A stretch of 64,000 bases of DNA from Verrucomicrobiota bacterium (GTDB lineage: Bacteria; Verrucomicrobiota; Verrucomicrobiia; Verrucomicrobiales; DEV007). The stretch's first letter is position 1. The number at the start of each line of letters is the position of its first letter. This document shows, one piece after another, positions 18,081-26,073 of this stretch. Location: the NCBI GenBank assembly GCA_020630975.1, contig JAHDID010000023.1, forward strand, positions 28,184 to 92,183, read 5' to 3'. Made by a program: the position numbers and the translations under genes. Below the pieces are notes generated by a model. It saw nothing but the letters and a program-made list of their open reading frames with translations, ran no database searches and had not been told where the DNA came from.

Positions 18081-18449
18081 TCATTGGAATCGCATATCAC
18101 ATTCGGCTTTGATTGCGTCGAAACTTCTATCGAACTCAGTATGCTTCGCCAAATCGTCGAGAGCTGAAAGAACAGTAACCACCTCTGGATCTAAAGGCCT
18201 TTCCATTCTTACAGCAATCTCTTGAAATAATCCACGCCAAACATTCACATAGCCCTTTGAGTAAGCAATAGCCATCGAGTGTAGTTGCTCAGTCCAGATC
18301 AGCAATAGATGAGCATATGCAATTGCATCAATTGGTAGGATATTTAAATCTCTACACCTGTAAAGAGATCCGGTTATCTCATCAACTAACCGGCGCATCT
18401 CTTGTTCGATGACAGAATACCCCGCATCACTTTCCAGAATTCTATTCAT
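18081..18449 (-). CDS. Unidentified small helical protein, lower-GC orphan
   Basis: 122 residues from the ATG at 18449 (a TTG lies nine bases upstream). I do not recognise it. It reads as mostly helical (VIEQEMRRLVDEITGSL, AYAHLLLIWTEQLHSMAIAY, PEVVTVLSALDDLAKH) with no membrane or signal segment. Its codons are more A/T-rich than those of neighbours, which hints at transfer. It is flanked by GTTAGGT before the start (complement of 18473-18479) and GCCTAAC just after the stop (complement of 18071-18077), the arrangement of a gene cassette, but I could not find the inner stems of an attC site. It sits between two pieces of what may once have been one gene. Confidence 0.5.
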   Translation of the reverse strand: MNRILESDAGYSVIEQEMRRLVDEITGSLYRCRDLNILPIDAIAYAHLLLIWTEQLHSMAIAYSKGYVNVWRGLFQEIAVRMERPLDPEVVTVLSALDDLAKHTEFDRSFDAIKAECDMRFQ

Positions 18450-18454
18450 ACAAC

Positions 18455-18880
18455 TCAAGTTCTTTTCTGAGAACCTAACAAATTAGTTATTCTACCATGA
18501 AAGGCTCCTACACCGGACGGCGCCCAATAGGGCAAGCAGTGCGCACTGGGACAGGTAGGGCCACTTCTCGGGAAAAAGCCACCGTGCGCAACAGGCGGCG
18601 TTTTTAGGAAAATCTTATCCTCTCGATCAACAAACACTGTCACACCAATGCGAGGCAAATCACGAAAAGCAGCCTGACCGGCCACCACACAAGCTCCTCA
18701 TGTCGACTTACTATCGTTATGAAAGAATAGCAGCGGTAGATCTTCTTCGAGCGCTTTGGCCTGAGCTGCCTCTAGCTGATCGAGGGAAAAAATACCTCGT
18801 GGTAAACGAGGCGCTGAAAAGCTGATACTCGTTAACAACAAAAATCCAACGGCCAAAATAGTGGGGCGAATCACTTTCAT
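18455..18880 (-). CDS. Candidate thioredoxin-like selenoprotein (TGA read as Sec), C-terminus doubtful
   Basis: From an ATG at 18880 with AGGA five bases before it, the frame gives a signal peptide (to about SISFSAP), then LPRGIFSLDQLEAAQAKALEEDLPLLFFHNDSKST, a TGA at 18698-18700, and continues in the same frame with GACVVAGQAAFRDLPRIGVTVFVD. Read through, the site is S-T-U-G-A-C, a U-x-x-C redox motif where thioredoxin-like proteins have C-x-x-C. A hairpin with a GGUCA loop begins at the right distance after the TGA, and a tRNA-Sec lies 17 kb away. The predicted product is a periplasmic redox protein of 141 residues with Sec at position 61. After FFPR the sequence loses family character and may be foreign. 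If not recoded, it is a pseudogene. Confidence 0.6.
18652..18700 (-). promoter_or_regulatory. SECIS-like hairpin following the in-frame TGA
   Basis: On the minus strand, GTGGCC (18680-18685) pairs with GGCTGC (18669-18674), six pairs including two G-U, around a five-base loop GGTCA (18675-18679). A G-T pair can extend it, and GAGG beginning in the TGA can pair with CCTC at 18652-18655 as a basal stem. Eighteen bases separate the TGA from the loop GGTC. In E. coli fdhF, as I recall its sequence, 18 bases also separate UGA from GGUC, the bases that SelB contacts. Folding was done by eye. Confidence 0.55.
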
Positions 18881-18921
18881 CCCCTTCCTGTAAACAATTC
18901 AGCAAAAATCCTCAAGCATTA

Positions 18922-20238
18922 TCACGACGCGATCGACGATCTCAGATCGAGATAGCGATTAGCCAACTCGATGCCGAATGTTTCGATCGGTGCTCGCAGG
19001 ACGTTGATCCCCTGCTGCATCAGATCGGATACGATCTCCTCTGCATCCTGCTCGTAGGCTGTGGCTCCGACATAGCGGTGGGCATCGGCCGTGGTTTCGA
19101 CAGGTTTGGATAAAATCTGCGAGACGGAGTTTTCCTGCACCGAGGCCAGCAATACCATGTGTTTCTCACTGAGCAGTCTCAGTGCCTCGACACAGCCATA
19201 CTTGTCTTCGGTGCGCAGATTAGTCAATATGATGACCAATGACCGCTTCTGTGGGTAGCTGAGCAGGCGTTTGGTCAGCTCCGAGTACTCACCATACGAA
19301 TCTGTCGACTGATAATTATACAGATGATCGAGCACTTTGGCCATCCCCGAGCCACCTTTTAGCGACGGCAGATAGCGAACATCCTCGGCTGGCACACCAA
19401 AGTTGGCGATACTGATCTTATCACCCTGCTTGATCGCCATGTAGCTGATCAGGATCATCGCGTTTAATAAATGATCGAGTATCGGTAGGTCTAGATCCAC
19501 CGCCTTGGTGCGCAGACTACAATCCGCTACTAGAAAGATATTCTGATCGCGCTCCTCCTGGAATTCCCGAGTGATCAAACGGTTCACTCGCGAGGTGGCT
19601 TTCCAATCGATTTGATTGATCGCATCGCCATCCTGATAATCACGCAACTGGTGGAACTCTTTGCTCAGCCCTTTAAAGCGCTTTTTCACAATCCCCATCT
19701 GCTCGAGTCGGTCAGATGTGGCCAAAAGACCGTACTTGAGTGCTGGCTCGTAGTTGGGGTAGACCTGTAGCTTCAGCTCATCGCCCAGTCGTCGATAGCG
19801 CCACCAGAGCCCCAACGGCGATAGCACCTCGATATGAGCTGGAGCGATGACATGATCGCCGCGCCGCTGAAAAGTAAGAAGACTGGTAAAACTGGCAAAC
19901 TCACCACCGCCACCTATCTTTTGAGTGTAGGGGAAGCCTTCGTGCAGACAGTGGCTAGGGATACCATCGTAATACCGAAGCGTCACCGCTGCGCGACTAC
20001 GGTTGGCGATACGACTGGTCACCTCTGTGCGCGACCCGAGAGGGTATCGAGTCGGATACTCCCGCTCAAATGCCAACGCCACTCGGCGAAATCCCATCAA
20101 AAAATCCGCTAGTCCTACACATACTACCACTGCAGCTCCCAGTACCCAGATCTGGGTATACTGAGGAAACAACGCCACTACGATGGCAGATAAAAATACC
20201 GCCAACAGAATGTATAGCAGAGTACGGCTAGGACGCAT
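18922..20238 (-). CDS. DUF58 protein, membrane-anchored
   Basis: 438 residues. Two hydrophobic segments at residues 7-26 and 31-50 are followed by a beta-rich part and the DUF58 signature (EFHQLRDYQDGDAINQIDWKATSRVNRLITREFQEERDQNIFLVADCS in pieces, near 195-245), then a von Willebrand A-like fold. DUF58 proteins accompany MoxR ATPases and are thought to help assemble or fold surface complexes; the exact role is unknown. It is the last gene of a six-gene minus-strand operon and follows moxR after 15 bases. Confidence 0.88.
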   Translation of the reverse strand: MRPSRTLLYILLAVFLSAIVVALFPQYTQIWVLGAAVVVCVGLADFLMGFRRVALAFEREYPTRYPLGSRTEVTSRIANRSRAAVTLRYYDGIPSHCLHEGFPYTQKIGGGGEFASFTSLLTFQRRGDHVIAPAHIEVLSPLGLWWRYRRLGDELKLQVYPNYEPALKYGLLATSDRLEQMGIVKKRFKGLSKEFHQLRDYQDGDAINQIDWKATSRVNRLITREFQEERDQNIFLVADCSLRTKAVDLDLPILDHLLNAMILISYMAIKQGDKISIANFGVPAEDVRYLPSLKGGSGMAKVLDHLYNYQSTDSYGEYSELTKRLLSYPQKRSLVIILTNLRTEDKYGCVEALRLLSEKHMVLLASVQENSVSQILSKPVETTADAHRYVGATAYEQDAEEIVSDLMQQGINVLRAPIETFGIELANRYLDLRSSIAS

Positions 20239-20253
20239 ACTGACCGAGATAAA

Positions 20254-21519
20254 TTATACCCGCGGCGACTCCACGGAATTCACAATCGCACTCACCGTCT
20301 CGTCTACTGTCTGCCCAGAGATGGCGACCTCTGCCGTCAGGCTGATACGGTGGCGCAGCACAGCTAGTGCGCAGGCCTTGATATCGTCCGGTATCACATA
20401 GTTTCGCTCTCGCAGTAGAGCCAGCCCCTTGGCCGCCTCGATCAGCGCGATACTCGCACGGGGGCTAGCACCATAGCTAGTCATGGCCGACTCACGGGTC
20501 GCCTGCACGATCTTCACCGCATACTCGATGACCTCGGGCACCACACGCTGATCGCGCAGAGCCTTCCGCAGAGCCACGATCTGCTCCGGTGTCGCCACCG
20601 CTTCGACCTGATCCACCTCGAGTGTCTGCTCACCAGAGTGAGTGGCGCGTGTCGCTATCTCGATCTCCTCCTGTAGCTCCGGCTCGGTCACCAGCACTTT
20701 CATCATAAAGCGATCCAGCTGTGCCTCCGGCAACGGATAGGTACCATCATGCTCGATAGGGTTCTGCGTAGCCAATACCATAAACGGCTCTGGCAGTGGG
20801 TAGCTCTCACCATCGATCGTCGCCTGACGCTCCTGCATGACCTCTAGCAGAGCCGACTGAGTCTTAGCTGGAGCACGGTTGATCTCGTCTGCCAGTAGCA
20901 GGTTAGTAAACACGGGGCCCTGCTTCACATTAAAGCTCTGAGTCCCCATGTGATACATACTATGGCCGACCACATCCGATGGCATCAGGTCGGGCGTGAA
21001 CTGAATCCGCTTAAACTGCCCCTGAAAGGCCTTGGCCAGACTGACAATCAAATGTGTCTTGCCCAGGCCAGGATGCCCCTCGATCAACAGGTGACCGGAG
21101 CTGATAAACGCAGTCAGCACCATCTCTACCAGATCGTGCTGACCGATGAACACTTTGCGTATCTGGCCCTGGATCTCACGTACCAGCGCCAACTCTGCCG
21201 ATGCCACAGATGGCGGAGCTGCAGCCTCTACCGCGGGAGCCGCGGGCTGTGGAGTAGTAACAAGCTCTGGCGCGTGCACAGGCGCTGGTGCGGGGCTGGG
21301 CTCACTAGCTACTGCCGGGACAGGAGCAGGCACTGGCGTGGGGACCACGGCGGGAGCTGGAGCGGCAACACGCTCTACTGGTGCAGGTGGCGTCGCTGGT
21401 GGTGCCGCAGGTGCTACTGGCTGCTGAGGCACGGGTGGCACCGCCGCAGGCTGCGGACTCGCAGGAGGCACCGATGGAGAAGGTGTCGGACCAGGTAGAT
21501 CAGGTTCGTTTGGGTTCAT
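20254..21519 (-). CDS. MoxR-family AAA+ ATPase with long Pro/Ala N-terminal tail
   Basis: 421 residues. Residues 1-105 are almost entirely proline, alanine and valine with no predicted fold. The AAA+ core then shows Walker A GHPGLGKT, Walker B LLLADEINRAPAKTQSALLEVMQE, sensor ATQNPIEHDGTYPLPEAQLDRF and the arginine-rich lid SPRASIALIEAAK. MoxR ATPases act as chaperones that mature metal- or vWA-containing complexes, here presumably with the adjacent DUF58 protein. The tail is not typical of MoxR and may dock to a partner or the membrane. The start overlaps the DUF4350 stop by four bases. Confidence 0.9.
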   Translation of the reverse strand: MNPNEPDLPGPTPSPSVPPASPQPAAVPPVPQQPVAPAAPPATPPAPVERVAAPAPAVVPTPVPAPVPAVASEPSPAPAPVHAPELVTTPQPAAPAVEAAAPPSVASAELALVREIQGQIRKVFIGQHDLVEMVLTAFISSGHLLIEGHPGLGKTHLIVSLAKAFQGQFKRIQFTPDLMPSDVVGHSMYHMGTQSFNVKQGPVFTNLLLADEINRAPAKTQSALLEVMQERQATIDGESYPLPEPFMVLATQNPIEHDGTYPLPEAQLDRFMMKVLVTEPELQEEIEIATRATHSGEQTLEVDQVEAVATPEQIVALRKALRDQRVVPEVIEYAVKIVQATRESAMTSYGASPRASIALIEAAKGLALLRERNYVIPDDIKACALAVLRHRISLTAEVAISGQTVDETVSAIVNSVESPRV

Positions 21520-22631
21520 AGTTCTTGCTCTATAGCTTGCAGTTGCTGCAGGTAGTTGATTTGCTCTTTGATCGATTCCGGAAAAGGCTTCCGATATAGC
21601 TCAGCTTGCTCAGCATCGAGTATGCCATCTCGCTGGCAGGCAGACAGGATCTCAGCCTCTGTCGCATCGATAGGTAAATTGGCACGACGGGCCAATTGGG
21701 TAGACATTCGTTTTTTGGTCGACTCAATCACCATCTGATCTGCCTTGTGTTTGGCGAAAAAATAGCCACTGGCAGTCAGGTGATCATCGAGACGATTGCG
21801 TTTCGAGTCGACAGTATCAAAAATCGGGCCAAAACGCCTTGCTCCCACCCAAATCGACACAAAGATCAGCAATGCTCCTGAACAGATCGCAAAAGCAAAC
21901 TTCTCCCATAGCAGGGCCCAAAAAGAAATCCTAGTCGAATAGACAAACCACACCTCGTCGGAGGAGTTGGCATTGACCATATCCCAAAGCAGAGAGGCAT
22001 GTTTTTCTTTCTTTAGATTCTTATTGGCAAATGGTGCCGCCGTACTCCACACAAACATAGAGCCCTCGCCCATCTCGAATCGCTCACTGTGGACAAAAGG
22101 CTCGTCCTCGCCCGCGTCGATCGAGCGAAACCTAAAAGGTGATTTATACTCGACCGTATACTTTTCCTTTAGCCCTTGGGTCTCCTCAAACTTCAGAGCC
22201 GTCACCTCCTTCTCTTTGGCACCTTTCTCAAGATCGATCTCCAGCCCAAAGAAATCCAAAAATGGCGCAAACGAATAGGTCTCCTCATCCTTGCGAAAGC
22301 GACTCTTACCATCGAGCTGCAAAAAGCAGATGAGATGCCCACCATCGTAGTGCATCCAGTCCTCAAGTTCCGACAAAGTCCCTTGGTTCTGCAGACTCCC
22401 TGCGGGCACACACAGCACTGTATTGGGCGGAGGCGGTAGCTCAGGTAGGCCTGCATAGCTGCCCGACTCTAGCCCCATCTCTCGAACCAGCCGTGTCGCC
22501 GCGAGGAAACGGTCGATCCTAGCCAGACCTTTGTAGCCGATCTCGACTTCTTTCTCCTCATACTCCGCACAGCCACTGACTAACAGCAGTACCACACAAC
22601 CAATCAATAAGTATAGGATACGGCTCATCAT
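21516..22631 (-). CDS. DUF4350-type lipoprotein/membrane protein
   Basis: 371 residues from the ATG at 22631, which overlaps the upstream stop codon as ATGA; the frame is open to a GTG at 22658. A lipobox-like LLVSGC follows the first hydrophobic stretch. Middle: PNTVLCVPAGSLQ, LEDWMHYDGGHLICFLQL, the GATase-like region of DUF4350. A membrane segment (FAFAICSGALLIFVSIWVGARRFGPI) precedes a cytoplasmic helical tail. DUF4350 genes regularly sit beside MoxR, DUF58 and DUF4129 genes, as here; function unknown. Confidence 0.75.
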   Translation of the reverse strand: MMSRILYLLIGCVVLLLVSGCAEYEEKEVEIGYKGLARIDRFLAATRLVREMGLESGSYAGLPELPPPPNTVLCVPAGSLQNQGTLSELEDWMHYDGGHLICFLQLDGKSRFRKDEETYSFAPFLDFFGLEIDLEKGAKEKEVTALKFEETQGLKEKYTVEYKSPFRFRSIDAGEDEPFVHSERFEMGEGSMFVWSTAAPFANKNLKKEKHASLLWDMVNANSSDEVWFVYSTRISFWALLWEKFAFAICSGALLIFVSIWVGARRFGPIFDTVDSKRNRLDDHLTASGYFFAKHKADQMVIESTKKRMSTQLARRANLPIDATEAEILSACQRDGILDAEQAELYRKPFPESIKEQINYLQQLQAIEQEL

Positions 22632-24151
22632 CTCATGACAAATGGCCATGCCTGGCACAGGGATTGAAATTGCGCATCAGACACTCGATTAGACGAGTAG
22701 GCCACACAGATCCAGTGTTTCGAAAGCTCATCGAAATAGCCCGAATTGCTATCGGGCAGTACTCGGCGCGCCGCACGCATGCACTCGTATTCGGTAGCGG
22801 AGTCATCGATATCGGCATGCCACTCCAGGATCAGCTGCGATAGGGCACCACGATATAGGAAAGACAACGCCTCTTTAAATCGCCCCGCCTGCCACGCGTC
22901 CTCTGCGGTTTCGATCAGATTCTTTGGGATGGATTTGGCTGTCACCTCCATACCCATCACCACTGTTGGTTTCTTTTTCAGGATGGGCTTCTCTATCGAC
23001 AGATCAGGCTTGTGACTCTGCATCAGCACCATGGCCAGATAATATAGCACGACCACGACTAGGACAGCCAGCGCACCGTAGGCGAACAAGCGCATAAGCC
23101 CATCCGCTCCGGCTCCTTTCTGAGCGCTACGGCTTTTTTTCTCAGTGTCTTTGTCTAGCCAGTCGAGCCACTTTTCTTTAAAGTCTTCCCACCACTGCGG
23201 GCCGTCTTTCTCGACCCTCTCTTTGATGATCCGGGTGTGAATCGTGAAGTCCTCGTGCTGGTAGATTTCCTCAACCACCGCCTGAGGATCGTCGCTAGGG
23301 CCGTCTTGCGCCTGCAGCCCACCAGAAGAAAAAATGATCGCTAGAAAACCTAGTAGCAAAATGGCCACAGAACCTCCCGACTGGTGCACCTTGCCCTGAT
23401 GGATGCGACCCGCCAGTTCTTTGAAGCGCAAATCGATATCCCAAGCCTCCTGCGAGCTGCGACTATTGAGATACAAACAGAACCCTGCGCCCATATAAAA
23501 TGGCTCAAGTAGTAAAACTACCGCTGCATAGATGATGATGAGAATGCGAAACACCAATCCCATATCGCTAAACGTACGAGCCGTAGACTCGTAAAACTCC
23601 TCAAACGTCTCACTATCGCCCTGAGGTATAAACGCTATGATTAAGAAAAACAGCCCCGCGATAATCAGAATCTCGCAAAATGCCATGACCCAAGTGGTAA
23701 GCAATGCGGTACCTCCGCCGACTCGTTTCACGACCGTGCAGCGACTAGAAAAGGCTTTCGATTTGAGCTGCTCCAGCTCCTGAATCGGTAACACCATCGA
23801 CCGCACTGGCGAAAATCGACGATACGTGAGCAGCGGCAGCGATCGGCGAAACCAGAAGCTGCCAGCTTTTTTCAGCACATCCTGCCACGATATCTCGGCA
23901 CCAAAGATGCGCCGGCTAAACAAATGTAGGCAAAAGCGGTCGTAGATAGGCTTGAACAACCAGATCACCAACAAAGGTATCCACGGCTGCGACCAACCCA
24001 GCACGATGGCCAGCACCCATAGCGGGGCAAAGCCATACAAGCCGATCTTCAGCAGATCGCGGTAATGCTGACGAGTCAGCAGAAAACCAAGATCGACAGC
24101 CTCCCAGCTTTTCCTAGGGCGTAGCGAGATCTCAAGATCACGGACGTTCAT
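22628..24151 (-). CDS. DUF4129 membrane protein
   Basis: About 507 residues from the ATG at 24151, chosen because AAAGGAG lies six bases before it. Five or more membrane segments fill the first 280 residues (FAPLWVLAIVLGW, ILIIAGLFFLIIAFIP, ILIIIYAAVVLLLE), then a region starting GGLQAQDGPSDD, one more segment (AYGALAVLVVVVLYYLAMVL) and the C-terminal DUF4129 domain (AWQAGRFKEALSFLYRGAL, DSATEYECMRAARRVLP). It overlaps both neighbours by a few bases, showing tight coupling in the operon. Confidence 0.78.
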   Translation of the reverse strand: MNVRDLEISLRPRKSWEAVDLGFLLTRQHYRDLLKIGLYGFAPLWVLAIVLGWSQPWIPLLVIWLFKPIYDRFCLHLFSRRIFGAEISWQDVLKKAGSFWFRRSLPLLTYRRFSPVRSMVLPIQELEQLKSKAFSSRCTVVKRVGGGTALLTTWVMAFCEILIIAGLFFLIIAFIPQGDSETFEEFYESTARTFSDMGLVFRILIIIYAAVVLLLEPFYMGAGFCLYLNSRSSQEAWDIDLRFKELAGRIHQGKVHQSGGSVAILLLGFLAIIFSSGGLQAQDGPSDDPQAVVEEIYQHEDFTIHTRIIKERVEKDGPQWWEDFKEKWLDWLDKDTEKKSRSAQKGAGADGLMRLFAYGALAVLVVVVLYYLAMVLMQSHKPDLSIEKPILKKKPTVVMGMEVTAKSIPKNLIETAEDAWQAGRFKEALSFLYRGALSQLILEWHADIDDSATEYECMRAARRVLPDSNSGYFDELSKHWICVAYSSNRVSDAQFQSLCQAWPFVMR

Positions 24152-25112
24152 ACCACTCCTTTCTACCACTGAAGATGTAGATGAGCGTGATCACCCAAAA
24201 CACCGCACCAACGGTAATTTTGACTGAAAGCGGATGTGGCTGAGCCGACCAGAAACCCTCAATAAAAGCGGCCAAAAACGTAAGCGTCCCAGCCGCGATC
24301 AGTATGACAAGCGACTCCTTGGCATTGCGAATCAGAGACGATAGCCGACTCTGATTCCCCGGACTGATCAGTCCCCAGCCGAGGCGAAAGCCTGCTACCG
24401 AAGACAGGTGTAGACCGACTAGCTCAAATGCCGAGTGCCCCGCTACGAATCCATACAGTTTCTCCGGAGATCCCGCCGCATGGACGTACCCAAATGTGGC
24501 CCCTATAGCGATACCATTGTAAACCGTGAAGAACAGCGTACCGATACCGTAAAAGATGCCCCCTGCGAAGCACCGGAAATCGATGCCCACATTGTTCGCG
24601 ATATAAAAGCAGAACATCGCAAAATCACTGCCATAGGTCTCACGGCCATGCTTCAGCGCATCGCCATCGACTCCATAGCTCTGGTCGATCCCGTGCATCT
24701 GCCCTGGCCCTAGGATCGACTGGATCCACTCCAGCCCCCAATTCCCCGAGCAGGCGATCAGCAAGAACGGCCCCCAGAAGAGCACCACACTGATCCAGAA
24801 AAAATGCAGATTGTGCTGCAGAGCACCGGGGAACGTGCGCAGATAAAAACGCACCGGATTGATTCGATTTTTGCTGCGGTGCAGATGGTGGAAAAGATCC
24901 ATCACCAGCTGATTCAGTTCTGCAGTGAGCTTGGTGCCGTAGAGTCGCTGCCTGGCAATGCCCATCTCTTGGCAGATTTTGCGAAAATTGCTGGGCAGCT
25001 CGCGAGCTACCTTCGGCGAGACTCCCTCTTTAGTCCCCAGCTGCGCCACCGTCTGTCGAGCATCGTCCCAGCGATTTTGGTTGAGCTTTTGGAATTGCTT
25101 TTGGGATATCAT
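24138..25112 (-). CDS. SpoIIM-family (stage II sporulation protein M-like) membrane protein
   Basis: 324 residues. An N-terminal helical part (to about residue 90) precedes several membrane segments. The family's core is in CFYIANNVGIDFRCFAGGIFYGIGTLFFTVYNGIAIGATFGYV (split as read) and GHSAFELVGLHLSSVAGFRLGW, including the N-N-x-x-x-x-F pattern. This family is not restricted to spore formers; in operons with RDD, MoxR and DUF58 it is probably part of a membrane complex. Begins 45 bases after the RDD gene. Confidence 0.85.
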   Translation of the reverse strand: MISQKQFQKLNQNRWDDARQTVAQLGTKEGVSPKVARELPSNFRKICQEMGIARQRLYGTKLTAELNQLVMDLFHHLHRSKNRINPVRFYLRTFPGALQHNLHFFWISVVLFWGPFLLIACSGNWGLEWIQSILGPGQMHGIDQSYGVDGDALKHGRETYGSDFAMFCFYIANNVGIDFRCFAGGIFYGIGTLFFTVYNGIAIGATFGYVHAAGSPEKLYGFVAGHSAFELVGLHLSSVAGFRLGWGLISPGNQSRLSSLIRNAKESLVILIAAGTLTFLAAFIEGFWSAQPHPLSVKITVGAVFWVITLIYIFSGRKEWYERP

Positions 25113-25157
25113 CTAGGGCAGGAGATGCGAAAATATGGGAAAAATGTCTGCTCAAGT

Positions 25158-25862
25158 CTAGCCTTCATTTTGGCTAAGCCACTTGGCGATACCTAGCGCA
25201 TAGTGCATGCCGCTGGGAGCTGTGCCGCGGTGTGGCTCCAGACTGTCGACGATCTCTTGCTGCCGCTCTGCACTGAGCAGCGCATGCCGCCGACCAAACT
25301 CGATGAAGGCCAGCTGCTCCTCACGCTGCAGAGGCACTGCAGGCCGTATCGGACGCACTGCCAGCTCAGGCAGCTCATCCACATGCGGATCGATCACATG
25401 CACCACGAGAGTGCCAGCCGCCAGATCACCCAGCCGCTGGGAATTGGGCGTGGCCAGCACGGCTGTGATACCTGCCATCCCTAGGGGAAATAAATCAAAA
25501 GGCCACAAAAGAGCCCGCAAAAATGAGCTGCTCAGATCGGTGGGAGAACCCGATAGTTTCACCACGCGCAGCTTCATCAGCATCTTTCCAGGCGTAGCCG
25601 CGCGGCCCAACACCTCAAAAATAGGATCGTAAAACCAGAATACCAGAAAGCCGATAAGCATGTACAGCCCCGAAGCGACCTCTCCACCCATCACCGCCCC
25701 GATCACTTCGAGTACGATCGCCAAAACCCAATAAGCACCCATCTGAATCGCAAAATCGATCAGTCGTGCTAGCAGACGCGGCATGAGACTAGCTGGGCTG
25801 AGCTGGATCGAGATCCCCTCGGCCAGCTCGATCTCATGGCGATTATCGAGTTTTTCGGGCAT
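25158..25862 (-). CDS. RDD-family membrane protein
   Basis: About 234 residues from the ATG at 25862; the frame is open to a GTG at 25916. The RDD signature is PRLLARLIDFAIQMGAYW near the start, with GRAATPGKMLMKLRVV and LRALLWPFDLFPLG later, and three to four membrane segments between. A cytoplasmic tail follows (EEQLAFIEFGRRHALLSAERQQEIVD). RDD proteins are small membrane proteins of unsettled function, some linked to ion transport. It is the first gene of the six-gene operon down to 18922. Confidence 0.83.
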   Translation of the reverse strand: MPEKLDNRHEIELAEGISIQLSPASLMPRLLARLIDFAIQMGAYWVLAIVLEVIGAVMGGEVASGLYMLIGFLVFWFYDPIFEVLGRAATPGKMLMKLRVVKLSGSPTDLSSSFLRALLWPFDLFPLGMAGITAVLATPNSQRLGDLAAGTLVVHVIDPHVDELPELAVRPIRPAVPLQREEQLAFIEFGRRHALLSAERQQEIVDSLEPHRGTAPSGMHYALGIAKWLSQNEG

Positions 25863-25949
25863 GTTTTTTGTTTTGGGCACTGGATCTTTACACATCGCAG
25901 CCCGCTTCGCCAACACTCGTTTCGACTGAAAACCGCTCTCTAGCCACTC

Positions 25950-25987
25950 ATTGTACCCTATTCAGTAAAAATTGTACCCTATTGAAT
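25950..25987 (+). repeat. Dispersed 21-bp-phased repeat, copy 2 (two units)
   Basis: Units start at 25950 (ATTGTACCCTATTCAG) and 25971 (ATTGTACCCTATTGAA), 21 bases apart, with an A-rich spacer (GTAAAA). The copy lies in the gap between the divergent RDD gene and the C39-like peptidase gene, so it could touch both promoters. Confidence 0.85.
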
Positions 25988-26073
25988 TTAGGCCTCAGAC
26001 CCTGCTGGCAGAGCGTTCTTCAGGCTGAATTTTTTTCATTTCCTCCTTGGCCCGAAACAGCTATAACAAGACC

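Noticed and set aside
18455..18688. A separate 77-residue ORF starting at a GTG
   Set aside because: It is in the same frame as the upstream ORF across the TGA and has no ribosome site of its own, so it is treated as the second part of the selenoprotein candidate.
25994..26010. A third unit after repeat copy 2
   Set aside because: Only ACCCT matches and the spacing is 23, not 21; counted as chance.
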